A stretch of DNA of 48,239 nt. It comes from Lachnospiraceae bacterium. GTDB lineage: Bacteria > Bacillota > Clostridia > Lachnospirales > Lachnospiraceae. The position numbers and the translations under genes were made by a program. Below are positions 24,638 through 32,932 of this stretch, piece by piece; positions within the stretch are counted from its first letter, which is position 1; every line of letters starts with the position of its first letter. The notes beneath the pieces are model-generated. The model did no database searches. It was not told the origin of the DNA and saw nothing but the letters and a program-made list of their open reading frames with translations. The stretch is taken from the NCBI GenBank assembly GCA_017621815.1, contig JAGASK010000024.1:1-48239 (forward strand). Direction: 5' to 3'.

Positions 24638-26767
24638 TTACAATCTCAACATTACCACATTTCTATTTCTTTTCTTTAATATTATCCTGCTTATCTCCTG
24701 GGGAAGCACATATTTAATATTATCAATATAAACAATGCTGCCTGTAAATGCTTTTCCCCTGACCCAGATTGGAACCTTCATTTCACTGCCGGACAGGTTG
24801 GTAAGCTTGGTCATCTCCGCATCCAGCACTTTCAGTTCATGTTCCTTCATTGACATGGCAATATCAATTTTCTTAAGATAATCCTCTGCATGAGCCCTGT
24901 TTACAGAAAGGACTCTGGTCATTTTTTTCCTTCCTTCTTCAAAAATTGCTATTTCATTCAATATCTTTTCTTTCTTCTCATTAAGCTTCTTCTCTTTCTG
25001 CGCAAATTCTCCGTTTCGGCCTACCTCCAGCACTGTTTTTATATGACTGCTGTTTCCTAAATTATAAGTGTCAACGCCTTTCACCGCACAGATTCTTCCC
25101 CCCAGAATCATCCCCTTGCTTCCTGATACAATCACTCTTCCCATAGTTTTAATTTCGCTGTTCATGATGTAATTTGCCCTTACATCGCCTGTTGCCTTAA
25201 TATCAGCCGATTCAAAGAAACTGCCCGAAACCTCTCCTTCTGCCTCAATCCAACAATCGTGCTTAGAACAGCTTCCCCTCTTAATCATAATGTTTCCGCC
25301 TGCTGTCAGCTTAGCTGCTTCTACATTATATTCAACAATAATATCCCCTGTTGCTTTGATACAGCCCCCTGAATGAACACTTCCGACCACATATACGGAG
25401 CCGTCCACCTCTATTTTTCCATAGACACCTGTTACATCCTCACGAACAATCAGCACATTTGTGATAATAATGCGTCCGTGCAGAAATTCAAATTTTCCGC
25501 TTATCCGCGCCCGGTAGGTTATTCCGTCTGCATCCAGAATAAAGCCTTCTCCCTTCATGGTAGGCTTTTCAAGACCGTTTCTGGCATGAACCGCTTCTCC
25601 AAATACATTGCTGCCATCCTTTCCCTTTTCAGCAGCGTGATAAACAGCTATTTTCTGCCCTTCATCAACCATTTCAAAGGCTTCTATATTGACATAATCC
25701 ACACCTCCGTCCGGAAGGGGTGCCGGAATCCGGGGCAAATCAATTCTTACGAAAAATTCATACCAGCCGTCTTTTCCGTCCACGGGAAGAGTTCCTTCTG
25801 CAACCAGTACCCTCTCATTCATTCTTTTCCTTTGAACCATGTCGCTAATTGCATCCGAATTAACCCCGTGTACAATGCCTCTTTTCGCCAGTTCATCATG
25901 TATATCCGCTTCTGTAACAGAATTACCTGAAATCCATGGAATTACCGCATATACCTTATTGCCATTATCTTCTATGAATATATTGATTTCCTTCTGTTTT
26001 ACAAGTTCATCCTGCTTTACAATTTCCTCCTGCTTTATGTAATTCATTTCCACAGGATCCGGCAAAAGCGCATTGTCTCTTTCCTCTAAAAGCTGCTGCC
26101 GCATTTTTTTCATATCAGTTTTGGAAAATACCAGTTTGGCATAAGAGGATACATCAAGACCTTCTTCGAGACCGGAACGTATTTCGTACATTTGGCGGTA
26201 ACTGAACAAAGGATTTGCATAACAGGAAACATCCAGCCTTTTTTCTATTCCAAGGCGGATTTCCTGCATCTGCAGCCAGGTATACTCCTTTTTGGCATAG
26301 ACTGAAACATCAATTCCTTCTTCCATACCTAACCTTATCTGGCATATCTGCTGTGCCCACATATCATCAGTAAGCCAATTATCAACAGAAAATTCCTTTT
26401 CAAGGCATAATCTTATTTCCTCAAGTTCCTTACCGGTAAATCCTCTTTTCAGATATGGTTCCAGATTAACAAATGAACGCCACGCAAGCCTTATCTGCTT
26501 CATGGTCTCATAATTATAAGAAGGGTCTGCATATCTGGTAATATCTGCTTTCTCCTCAAGTCCCAGACGAATCTGCTCCATCTGAAACCAGTCAAATTCC
26601 GGTTTGGCATATAAAGAAACGTCCAGCCCTTTTTCCAGTCCAAGACGGATTTCCCTCATCTGCCCTGCCAGATATTCCGGATTCTGCATAATGGATACAT
26701 CTAACCCCTGAATTCTTGCTGCTTCTAATTCCTGTTCCTGTGTCCAGTCAAATTGTAATTCATTCAT
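24638..26767 (-). CDS. FapA/DUF342-family protein with N-terminal 26-residue repeats
   Basis: The first ~235 residues are seven or eight copies of a 26-residue repeat with the pattern M.EIRLGLE.GLDVS.YA.P.F; the third and fourth copies are diverged. From about residue 260 the protein is a FapA/DUF342 protein: an N-terminal KVYAVIPWISG domain, a right-handed beta-helix with Gly-rich turns (GKIEVDGSVYVVGSVHSGG, GDIIVEYNVEAA), then a coiled coil (~590-660) and a short beta cap. FapA-like proteins are polar-organising or surface-behaviour factors in other bacteria. Co-transcription with the REC-HD-GYP gene suggests c-di-GMP-linked cell behaviour. The repeat fusion is unusual. Confidence 0.82.
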   Translation of the reverse strand: MNELQFDWTQEQELEAARIQGLDVSIMQNPEYLAGQMREIRLGLEKGLDVSLYAKPEFDWFQMEQIRLGLEEKADITRYADPSYNYETMKQIRLAWRSFVNLEPYLKRGFTGKELEEIRLCLEKEFSVDNWLTDDMWAQQICQIRLGMEEGIDVSVYAKKEYTWLQMQEIRLGIEKRLDVSCYANPLFSYRQMYEIRSGLEEGLDVSSYAKLVFSKTDMKKMRQQLLEERDNALLPDPVEMNYIKQEEIVKQDELVKQKEINIFIEDNGNKVYAVIPWISGNSVTEADIHDELAKRGIVHGVNSDAISDMVQRKRMNERVLVAEGTLPVDGKDGWYEFFVRIDLPRIPAPLPDGGVDYVNIEAFEMVDEGQKIAVYHAAEKGKDGSNVFGEAVHARNGLEKPTMKGEGFILDADGITYRARISGKFEFLHGRIIITNVLIVREDVTGVYGKIEVDGSVYVVGSVHSGGCIKATGDIIVEYNVEAAKLTAGGNIMIKRGSCSKHDCWIEAEGEVSGSFFESADIKATGDVRANYIMNSEIKTMGRVIVSGSKGMILGGRICAVKGVDTYNLGNSSHIKTVLEVGRNGEFAQKEKKLNEKKEKILNEIAIFEEGRKKMTRVLSVNRAHAEDYLKKIDIAMSMKEHELKVLDAEMTKLTNLSGSEMKVPIWVRGKAFTGSIVYIDNIKYVLPQEISRIILKKRNRNVVMLRL

Positions 26768-26945
26768 TTTCCGCTATACCATCTACTTGTTCTCAAAATA
26801 TACACACCTATGATAACTATATCAGGAATACATTAAAAAATCTACTATTTTTCTTAGTTGAATATCTTTTCAAAGTAAATTAAAATATGGTATATAATTA
26901 AAAACAGGTAATTGATTAATACCTGAAAGAGGAAAGGAGCTTTCT
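26768..26945. promoter_or_regulatory. Divergent promoter region of fapA-like and araC-like genes
   Basis: Plus strand: TATAAT near 26891-26896 is a likely -10 for the AraC gene. CAGGTA (26905-26910) and TACCTG (26920-26925) form a dyad in its leader, followed by AAAGGAG before the ATG at 26946. No clear promoter was seen for the minus-strand gene. Confidence 0.4.
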
Positions 26946-27908
26946 ATGTCCGACAAATCTGATTCCACTGCTTCAAAAACTGCCCAGGAAATGCCAGACC
27001 ATGGCGAAATAGGCTATCCTGTTCAGGTTTACTATATTGAACTTTCAAAAATGTATCTGCACAGAATCCGCTGGCATTGGCATGATGAAATTGAAATTAT
27101 GATTGTAAATCATGGGGAGGCTTTTTTTCTTGCCGATGATCAAAAGCTCCACTTGTGTGCAGGACAGGGCATCCTAATCAACCAGAATATCATGCATGCC
27201 GTTCAGCCTATCGGTGCAGGAGCAAACTGCAGCATGTACTCGGTAACCTTTCATCCTTCCTTTTTATTTGGCTACGGAAATACTATGATGTCCAGCAAAT
27301 ATCTGGTTCCCATTTTAAATTCCCCTGCCTTGAAAATTGTGGAACTTCATGAACGTGACCCATGGCATGAAAAGCTTTTAGATACAATCAACAGTGTCAT
27401 CGCTATTAATCTGACTAAGAAATATGGTTATGAACTGCTTACCAAATCTTATCTCTGTCAGCTGTGGTCCCTGCTGCTTGAGCAGATCACTCCTCAAAAT
27501 ATAGCAAAAAGCAAACAGCTTACATTATCTTTGGATGAAACCAGGGTAAAAGAAGCAATTCTTTATATTGAACAGCACTATCAGGAGCAAATTACGCTTG
27601 AACAGCTGGCTGCATCCATTCATATAAGCAAAAGTGAATGCTGCCGCTGTTTCAAACGCACTCTTCAGCTGACTCCTATTGAGTACCTGATGAAATACCG
27701 CATCTTTCAGGCTGCCAGCATGCTTCAGAAAGATGCTCCTGAGGCCCGTTCCATGTCATCTCTGGCCTTCAGCGTAGGCTTCAATAATGCAAGCTATTTT
27801 AATAAAGTGTTTAAACAGTATCTGGACTGCACCCCCAGTGAATACAAGCGCAAAGTTAAAAATGATGCTTCAGCGGATGACGGTCCGTTTAAGAAGCTTA
27901 AATTATAG
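26946..27908 (+). CDS. AraC-family regulator with cupin sensor
   Basis: The 320-residue protein has an N-terminal cupin (RWHWHDEIEIMIVNHGEA, then GQGILINQNIMHAVQP) and a C-terminal double HTH (EQITLEQLAASIHISKSECC; AFSVGFNNASYFNKVFKQYL, PSEYKRK). The HWHDEIEI cupin motif is typical of sugar- or metabolite-sensing AraC proteins. AAAGGAG precedes the ATG. Its 3' end overlaps the convergent FMN-dehydrogenase gene by 6 bases. Target genes are unknown; the convergent dehydrogenase is a candidate. Confidence 0.88.
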   Translation: MSDKSDSTASKTAQEMPDHGEIGYPVQVYYIELSKMYLHRIRWHWHDEIEIMIVNHGEAFFLADDQKLHLCAGQGILINQNIMHAVQPIGAGANCSMYSVTFHPSFLFGYGNTMMSSKYLVPILNSPALKIVELHERDPWHEKLLDTINSVIAINLTKKYGYELLTKSYLCQLWSLLLEQITPQNIAKSKQLTLSLDETRVKEAILYIEQHYQEQITLEQLAASIHISKSECCRCFKRTLQLTPIEYLMKYRIFQAASMLQKDAPEARSMSSLAFSVGFNNASYFNKVFKQYLDCTPSEYKRKVKNDASADDGPFKKLKL

Positions 27909-28793
27909 TCCCTGCCAGATGACGGAGGAGTCCATATGAGCCAGGTCATAACAGCCCGTTCTTGCCATAACCCCTTTCAGTTCATTGTTCATTTTAAGAA
28001 TAGTGTCTCTTACACCCTCTGCTCCGTCTTTCTTAAGAGGCTCCATAATCACCCGTCCTGCGCTGACAGCCGTTGCTCCCAAAGCCAGCGCTTTAAATGC
28101 ATCCATGCCGCTTAAAATTCCGCAATCCACAAAAACCGGGATTTCTCCTCCGATTACTTTAACAATGGACGGCAGAACCTTAAGAGGCGGCACTGCATAA
28201 TCCATAATGCCGTGATGATGGGAAACCACTATGCCTTTTACACCTGCCTTCAGACACTTATAAGCATCCTTTTCGCTCAAAACTCCCTTTATGATAAAAG
28301 GAATCCCGGCAGCGCCTGCAAATTCCCTTATTTCATCTGCTGACTTAGGCCTCATTTCATATCCCAGCACCGTATCATAATTTCCGGAACCGTTAAAAGC
28401 ATGATCCACATCAATTCCCACTGCAAGCACACCACATTTTTTCGCATGCTCTATTCTTTCAAAAATCATTTTATTATCCGCATAAGGCTTAATAATCTTA
28501 ATGGTTCTGGCGCCTGTGGCAGTAATTTCTTCAAGTTCATCCATCTCTCCCATTCCTGCCCAGTTTACGGCGTTAGCCATTTTCGCTCCCTTTGCCATTT
28601 CCACCATACCCTTTTCATGCAGATTATCCAAATGAGATAATGCCGCCATCATTATCGGTGTGTCAAAGCTTTCTCCATACAAAGAAAATGAGGTATCCGG
28701 CAGTTTGCCGTCAATATGCCTCATTTCCACCAGAAGAGAGTCAAAATACTCCCTTGTAATTCTGTCTGCGCTGCCTCTTAATTCCTGTCCCAT
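27903..28793 (-). CDS. Alpha-hydroxy-acid oxidizing-type FMN-dependent dehydrogenase, atypical
   Basis: The 296-residue protein is a short member of the FMN_dh TIM-barrel family: PIMMAALSHL near residue 46, K169 in PFIIKGVLS, SHHHG (191-195) where the family has S-N-H-G-G-R, VDCGILSGMDAFKALALGA and GRVIMEPL at the phosphate end. The catalytic histidine is kept (H193), but the substrate-binding arginine that follows the two glycines is Ile196, and one glycine is His. Many Clostridia carry such proteins, of unproven substrate. Classical 2-hydroxyacid oxidation is therefore doubtful. It has no close operon partner. Confidence 0.78.
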   Translation of the reverse strand: MGQELRGSADRITREYFDSLLVEMRHIDGKLPDTSFSLYGESFDTPIMMAALSHLDNLHEKGMVEMAKGAKMANAVNWAGMGEMDELEEITATGARTIKIIKPYADNKMIFERIEHAKKCGVLAVGIDVDHAFNGSGNYDTVLGYEMRPKSADEIREFAGAAGIPFIIKGVLSEKDAYKCLKAGVKGIVVSHHHGIMDYAVPPLKVLPSIVKVIGGEIPVFVDCGILSGMDAFKALALGATAVSAGRVIMEPLKKDGAEGVRDTILKMNNELKGVMARTGCYDLAHMDSSVIWQGL

Positions 28794-28895
28794 ATTGATT
28801 CTCTCCTTTGATTCAAATTATAGATACATGAATTTTATCATACTATGAAAGGCTTGAAAACTGCTGTCAGGCTATTTTGCCGGTCTATTTCAGCT

Positions 28896-30284
28896 CTATT
28901 TCAGCAGTATTTCATCTGCAGCCCGGACATCGCATTCCATATAAACTTTTATAATTTTTTCCAGCATTTCCGACAGTTTCCTAAGTCCTGACTCCTCTTT
29001 TCCCAGACCGTCAGCTTCTGCCTTTAAACGGCGGCACAAATTCCAGCTGTTCTTCATGAAAAGGGGCATCCTGTCAAGCACATTTTCCGTCTCTTCCCTG
29101 CATTGCTTAACTTTATCCGCCATCTGCAAAAGCACCTGAGTCTGCCTTGTGAGTGTCAGATAATCTGCCATCAGGATAATTTTCCCGTTCATATCCTGTG
29201 AAAATGATTTCTTAAGAAATGCATCAAAAATCATTTCCTGCCCTCTGCCTGCAAAGAACAGGCTTTCCGTTATTATGGGAATTCCTGTGCCGATAAAATC
29301 CCCGATATCGGAAAGGGTAAGCTTTTCACCGTTTATACCTGTTTTCCTGCTGCCTGCAAGCTCCATCAGCTGCATAAGCGTTGCTGCGCATCCATCCCGC
29401 TTTTCCGGCTTCGTCTGCATCAAAAGCGCCGAAAGCTGTGCCGCGTAGCTTCCGAGGCTTCCCTGTTCCATAACATAATCATTCTTTTTGCCATGAAAGA
29501 CCATTCCGGTTTCCCCCGTCACAGAGTCCTTTTCCATAGATGCAAACATATATTTAATATCATGATAGCCGGCAAAATTCTCCACTTTAACCGGAGTTTT
29601 TACATAATGCACCTGCTCTTTTGGAACGATGGAATTGCCAAGTACATTGACATAATCATTTTCTCCGTAAATTCCCGTTATCTTATGAGTCCTTTCATGA
29701 AAGCCTTCCTTTCCCCAGGTCTCTTCCCATCCGGTAATTGCCTTTTCTGAAAAGCCCTGGCCGTCAATATTATAGCATGCGTCCAGAAGGCCATTATATT
29801 TAGTGGACATGGTGACATACTGAGCCTTATTTCCTCCCTTGGAATGCCCCGTTACAATGAGCCTTTGCTCTTGTGTAATCTGCTGTCTTTCCACAACAGT
29901 TTCAAAATAATCAAGAGCTCTTTCCTGCTGCAGGGTGCTTTCCTGTGTCATGCCAAGACCGTTGTCCGGCCATTCTCCGTCTCCGGTTCCTCTGTAAACA
30001 ACATAAATGCTGCCCCCGTCAGCTTCTGAAAAAGTGCATGCCGCCGTACCTTCATCGCATCCCATTAAATAGCTTTGGTTACTGATTATCAGCTCACCGA
30101 TTTCAGGATTTTCCGCTGCCTGCGAAAGCACGGTATACTCTCCGAAATGCAGCCCGCCCTCCTGACAGTCCGGCATATCAGAAAGGTCGTCCAATATTTC
30201 ATTCAAAGTCATTCCGTCATCCGCTTCCCTGTAATCCACATACATAAAAGTATTCAGCACCATGCTGACTTCTTCCTCTGTCAT
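28896..30284 (-). CDS. Mbeg1-like (DUF2974) lipase-domain protein, candidate type VII effector
   Basis: The N-terminal ~280 residues are an alpha/beta-hydrolase of the DUF2974/Mbeg1 class: YRGTG near 98, nucleophile S148 in GHSKGGNKAQY, candidate acid D210 (YGENDYVN) and H241 (GYHDIKYM). The last ~180 residues are helical and end in charged heptad-like stretches with no enzyme motif. There is no signal peptide. It is the final gene of the EssC/WXG100 operon, 7 bases after a membrane protein gene. This lipase-first, helical-tail-second arrangement resembles the type VII lipase toxin TslA of Staphylococcus aureus. Secretion by the adjacent EssC is inference. Confidence 0.75.
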   Translation of the reverse strand: MTEEEVSMVLNTFMYVDYREADDGMTLNEILDDLSDMPDCQEGGLHFGEYTVLSQAAENPEIGELIISNQSYLMGCDEGTAACTFSEADGGSIYVVYRGTGDGEWPDNGLGMTQESTLQQERALDYFETVVERQQITQEQRLIVTGHSKGGNKAQYVTMSTKYNGLLDACYNIDGQGFSEKAITGWEETWGKEGFHERTHKITGIYGENDYVNVLGNSIVPKEQVHYVKTPVKVENFAGYHDIKYMFASMEKDSVTGETGMVFHGKKNDYVMEQGSLGSYAAQLSALLMQTKPEKRDGCAATLMQLMELAGSRKTGINGEKLTLSDIGDFIGTGIPIITESLFFAGRGQEMIFDAFLKKSFSQDMNGKIILMADYLTLTRQTQVLLQMADKVKQCREETENVLDRMPLFMKNSWNLCRRLKAEADGLGKEESGLRKLSEMLEKIIKVYMECDVRAADEILLK

Positions 30285-30291
30285 AAACAGT

Positions 30292-31038
30292 TCACCTTCC
30301 TTCCGGCACAGCTTCCTTCAGCCATCTCATATATCTGAAATTTCCGTTTTCATCCATGGAAAATACAAGCTCTGCCAAAGCTTCGTAACCTGAGTAATCG
30401 CTTTGCGCAAAATTGTCGGCAGTTATCAGTGCAAAGTCTTCTTTTGATTTTGCCAGGCTTACCGTTCCCCTTATCTTATAATGCAAATCCGCATTCATTT
30501 GTCGGAACTTCCGGACTTTCTCCTCCCATTCTTCCCGGCTTCCGAAGCTGTTTGCCGGATAAATGTAAAACTGAGGCATGGCATAGGTGTTTTTCAGAAA
30601 TTCATCAGCTTTCATGTCCGCTTTAAACCATGCCGGAAATACAAAACCCGGGATTTTATAATAAACCTTGCATTCTCCAAAGCACTCCTTTGCCAGATTT
30701 CCGATTTTTACTTCCAAATCCTCCTTTAAAAGATAGGAAAGATAATTGTCCTCAAAATACCTTCTGCCCCCTCTTTCAGAAAGCCGGACCAGCGCCCGGC
30801 GCTCAGGATGACTCCGGCTTACTGCCAGTATCATGGTATATTCCTTACCTGCCTGTCCTGCATAGCTTTCCACGAAATTAAAACTTTCGCCGTATTTTTG
30901 CTGCATATAGGCAAGCATTTTTCTTTTTTCATTGTCCTTTCTCATTTTATACCCCATACTTCCCATAAAAAGCATGCCTGCGGCAGCTGTCAGAAACAGC
31001 AGCCGCAAAACCAGCTTTCGTCCTTTTTTCATTATCAT
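30292..31038 (-). CDS. Membrane-anchored hypothetical protein, candidate immunity protein
   Basis: The 248-residue protein has a basic start (MIMKKGRKLVLR), one membrane helix (~residues 9-30) without a lipobox cysteine, and a ~215-residue soluble domain that would face outward. No family was recognised. Its start overlaps the stop of the first WXG100-type gene by 4 bases, and it lies 7 bases before the lipase gene. A single-pass exposed protein next to a secreted lipase is what a surface immunity factor or inhibitor would look like; in Staphylococcus the lipoprotein TilA has this role. Here it is inferred from position only. Confidence 0.55.
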   Translation of the reverse strand: MIMKKGRKLVLRLLFLTAAAGMLFMGSMGYKMRKDNEKRKMLAYMQQKYGESFNFVESYAGQAGKEYTMILAVSRSHPERRALVRLSERGGRRYFEDNYLSYLLKEDLEVKIGNLAKECFGECKVYYKIPGFVFPAWFKADMKADEFLKNTYAMPQFYIYPANSFGSREEWEEKVRKFRQMNADLHYKIRGTVSLAKSKEDFALITADNFAQSDYSGYEALAELVFSMDENGNFRYMRWLKEAVPEGR

Positions 31039-31349
31039 GATATGATGTTGATATTCAGGCTTCCGCCCTGATCCATGTTGCCTTTCTCGGCAGTCTGATA
31101 ATGCCTTGCCATATCCTGTAAGTCCTGTACATGCTCCTGCACCATGCGGTAGAGCTTTTCCATATCCGGAGAGAGAGAATCAAACCGGTTTCCGTAAGCT
31201 GAAGCCGCCTCGCCCTGCCAATACCCATTCATTTTATTTACAAGTGAAAGCATTTCTCCTGTCAGATTTTTCATCTGATTTCCCAATGTGGAAAATTCTC
31301 CCGATGCCTGCAGCAGTTTTTCCGGTGTTACTTTTAACATTCCTTCCAT
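31035..31349 (-). CDS. WXG100-family protein (copy 1)
   Basis: 104 residues with the W-x-G turn YWQGEAASAY between two helices and a C-terminal helix with HYQTAEKGN, a Y-x-x-x-D/E-like secretion signal. It is the usual small EsxA-type substrate or chaperone of a type VII system. GGAGGTAAG precedes the ATG. It sits between copy 2 and the membrane protein, all on one transcript. Confidence 0.85.
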   Translation of the reverse strand: MEGMLKVTPEKLLQASGEFSTLGNQMKNLTGEMLSLVNKMNGYWQGEAASAYGNRFDSLSPDMEKLYRMVQEHVQDLQDMARHYQTAEKGNMDQGGSLNINIIS

Positions 31350-31360
31350 TTTCTTACCTC

Positions 31361-31660
31361 CTAATAATTTCTGGTTAATGCGATTTGCGCATTTCTTGCC
31401 TCTGCCTGCTCATATCGCTGTGCTATTTCAAGCAGAGCCTGTATGTACTGATTAATCAGCCTGTAAAAAGCATCCATTTGCTGGCTGTCTTTTGTAAATG
31501 CGGTGTGAAAGGCATCTTTTGCCTGCCCCTCCCACATCTGGCACAGCGACTGCTCCTTTCCCTGCAGTTCCTGGGATTTGTTTTTAAATTGACCGTTCAA
31601 ATTCTGCAGCTGTCCTGCAGCGTTTCGTAATTTAGCTGATGTTACCTGAATCATTGCCAT
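31361..31660 (-). CDS. WXG100-family protein (copy 2)
   Basis: 99 residues, hairpin turn MWEGQAKDAF, tail RYEQAEARN. It is a canonical EsxA-like helical hairpin with an AGGAGG ribosome site. It is 62 bases after copy 3, and 11 bases before copy 1. Tandem WXG100 genes may form heterodimers. Confidence 0.85.
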   Translation of the reverse strand: MAMIQVTSAKLRNAAGQLQNLNGQFKNKSQELQGKEQSLCQMWEGQAKDAFHTAFTKDSQQMDAFYRLINQYIQALLEIAQRYEQAEARNAQIALTRNY

Positions 31661-31722
31661 TTCTTTTTCCTCCTTTTTTGCTCATGACATTAGTCTTTTC
31701 TGTAAAGCGCGCAGCTTATTGT

Positions 31723-32034
31723 TTAGCGGTAGCTTCTTGTTTTTGCTGTCAGAGTATTCCACATTTCCAGATTATAAATCTGCTCCGCTTTATCCTTTAT
31801 ATTAAGGGCAAGAGTATTTAAATTTCCGGCCGTTTCTGTAATCTGCTCCATTAATTTCACCTCCTTTCCAGCAAAAATATCAGCATTATCGCTTATCCAT
31901 GCAGCTTTTGTATCTGATATGGTTTTCATTCCCATCGTATCTGTCATCTGATGCAATTCTGCCGCCGTCTGCGCCAAAGCATCACTTAAACCTTTCATCT
32001 GTTCAAAATGAATCTCAATTTCCGATGGAGACAT
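31723..32034 (-). CDS. WXG100-like protein (copy 3, degenerate turn)
   Basis: About 103 residues from the ATG at 32034 (AAAGGAG upstream; a longer frame to 32061 starts inside the neighbour). The turn is AWISDNADIF, keeping W but replacing the G with S. Heptad helices on both sides fit a WXG100 fold. The start overlaps the 3' end of copy 4 by 20 bases. Confidence 0.7.
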   Translation of the reverse strand: MSPSEIEIHFEQMKGLSDALAQTAAELHQMTDTMGMKTISDTKAAWISDNADIFAGKEVKLMEQITETAGNLNTLALNIKDKAEQIYNLEMWNTLTAKTRSYR

Positions 32035-32317
32035 TCTGATTTCTCCTTTCCGCAGCATCATACTCTTTTGCTATTTCCTGTAATTTTAAAGGGTATTTCT
32101 TCACATTTTCCAATGCAAACACTCCCTTCTCCTTTTTCTTTCTTATGGCTTTTCTTATTCTATCTGCACTTTTTCCCTGAAAACAGCTTTTCGTGCTTTC
32201 CGATATTTCCTCAATTTCGCCACAGGCTCTTTCCGCTTTCAATATCAGATTCTCCAGCTCTTTTGCTTTTTCCAAAAGCTTTTCCGGCGTAACCAGTATT
32301 TCTCCGTATTCTTCCAT
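32015..32317 (-). CDS. WXG100-like protein (copy 4, Trp replaced)
   Basis: 100 residues; the turn reads CFQGKSADRI, with F in place of W, and the tail EYDAAERRN keeps the Y-x-x-A-E pattern. The first helix starts ILVTPEKLLEKAKELENL, similar to copy 1 (VTPEKLLQAS). This suggests duplication within the locus. Confidence 0.72.
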   Translation of the reverse strand: MEEYGEILVTPEKLLEKAKELENLILKAERACGEIEEISESTKSCFQGKSADRIRKAIRKKKEKGVFALENVKKYPLKLQEIAKEYDAAERRNQNVSIGN

Positions 32318-32332
32318 ATAACCTCACATCCT

Positions 32333-32629
32333 TTAATTCATAATGGCAGAAACTTGTAACTCACAGATTTCAAAAGAATTTTCCACATCGGTAAGCAGAT
32401 ACACCATCCTTCCCATTTCCTCTGCACAACTGAACAGTTCCGTAAGCTCTTTTATAAATCCTGCACAGAATATTTCTTTTGCATTTCCTTTCCATAGGGC
32501 AGATAAAACCTCTGTTTGCTCCCTTAATTCATTAACTGCATCAAAAATCTCTGTCATCCTTCCCTGCAGCTGAGTCTGCTTTTCCTTTAATTCCGGTGCC
32601 AAAAGCCGTAAATCCCATTCCGTTCCCAT
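32333..32629 (-). CDS. WXG100-family protein (copy 5)
   Basis: 98 residues with turn LWKGNAKEIF and two amphipathic helices. The tail lacks the Y-x-x-x-E motif seen in copies 1, 2 and 4. It is the first of the five WXG100 genes on the transcript, about 57 bases after the YukD gene. Confidence 0.72.
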   Translation of the reverse strand: MGTEWDLRLLAPELKEKQTQLQGRMTEIFDAVNELREQTEVLSALWKGNAKEIFCAGFIKELTELFSCAEEMGRMVYLLTDVENSFEICELQVSAIMN

Positions 32630-32686
32630 CCATTTCCTCTTTTCTTATTCAACCTTAAGTCATTGTAAAACTCATAAACCTGCGCC

Positions 32687-32932
32687 TTAAAACAAAATCA
32701 GCCTCTCTCCGCTTTTCACTCCCTGTCTTTTTAATGACAGCTCCTGATTTAATATTCCTCCATGGCAGAATGCATACAAGTGCATTTCTGCATCGCAGTT
32801 CCATTCCATATTTTCCTGTTTAGCCGTCAAAGCGGCTATTTGCGGTATCAGGTCTCCTGCAGGCAGGTTCTCATTTAATTCAAAATCATAGATTTCATTT
32901 ACTGCCGGGACATATATATCCACTAAAATCAT
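32687..32932 (-). CDS. YukD/EsaB ubiquitin-like type VII protein
   Basis: About 81 residues from the ATG at 32932 (MILVDIYVPAV); an upstream ATG at 32962 lacks a good ribosome site. The beta-grasp pattern (VDIYVPAVNEIYDFELNEN, GDLIPQIAALT, LSLKRQGVKSGERLILF) matches YukD/EsaB. It overlaps the 3' end of essC by 38 bases. YukD proteins are small cytoplasmic type VII accessory factors; its presence with EssC and WXG100 genes confirms the locus. Confidence 0.85.
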   Translation of the reverse strand: MILVDIYVPAVNEIYDFELNENLPAGDLIPQIAALTAKQENMEWNCDAEMHLYAFCHGGILNQELSLKRQGVKSGERLILF

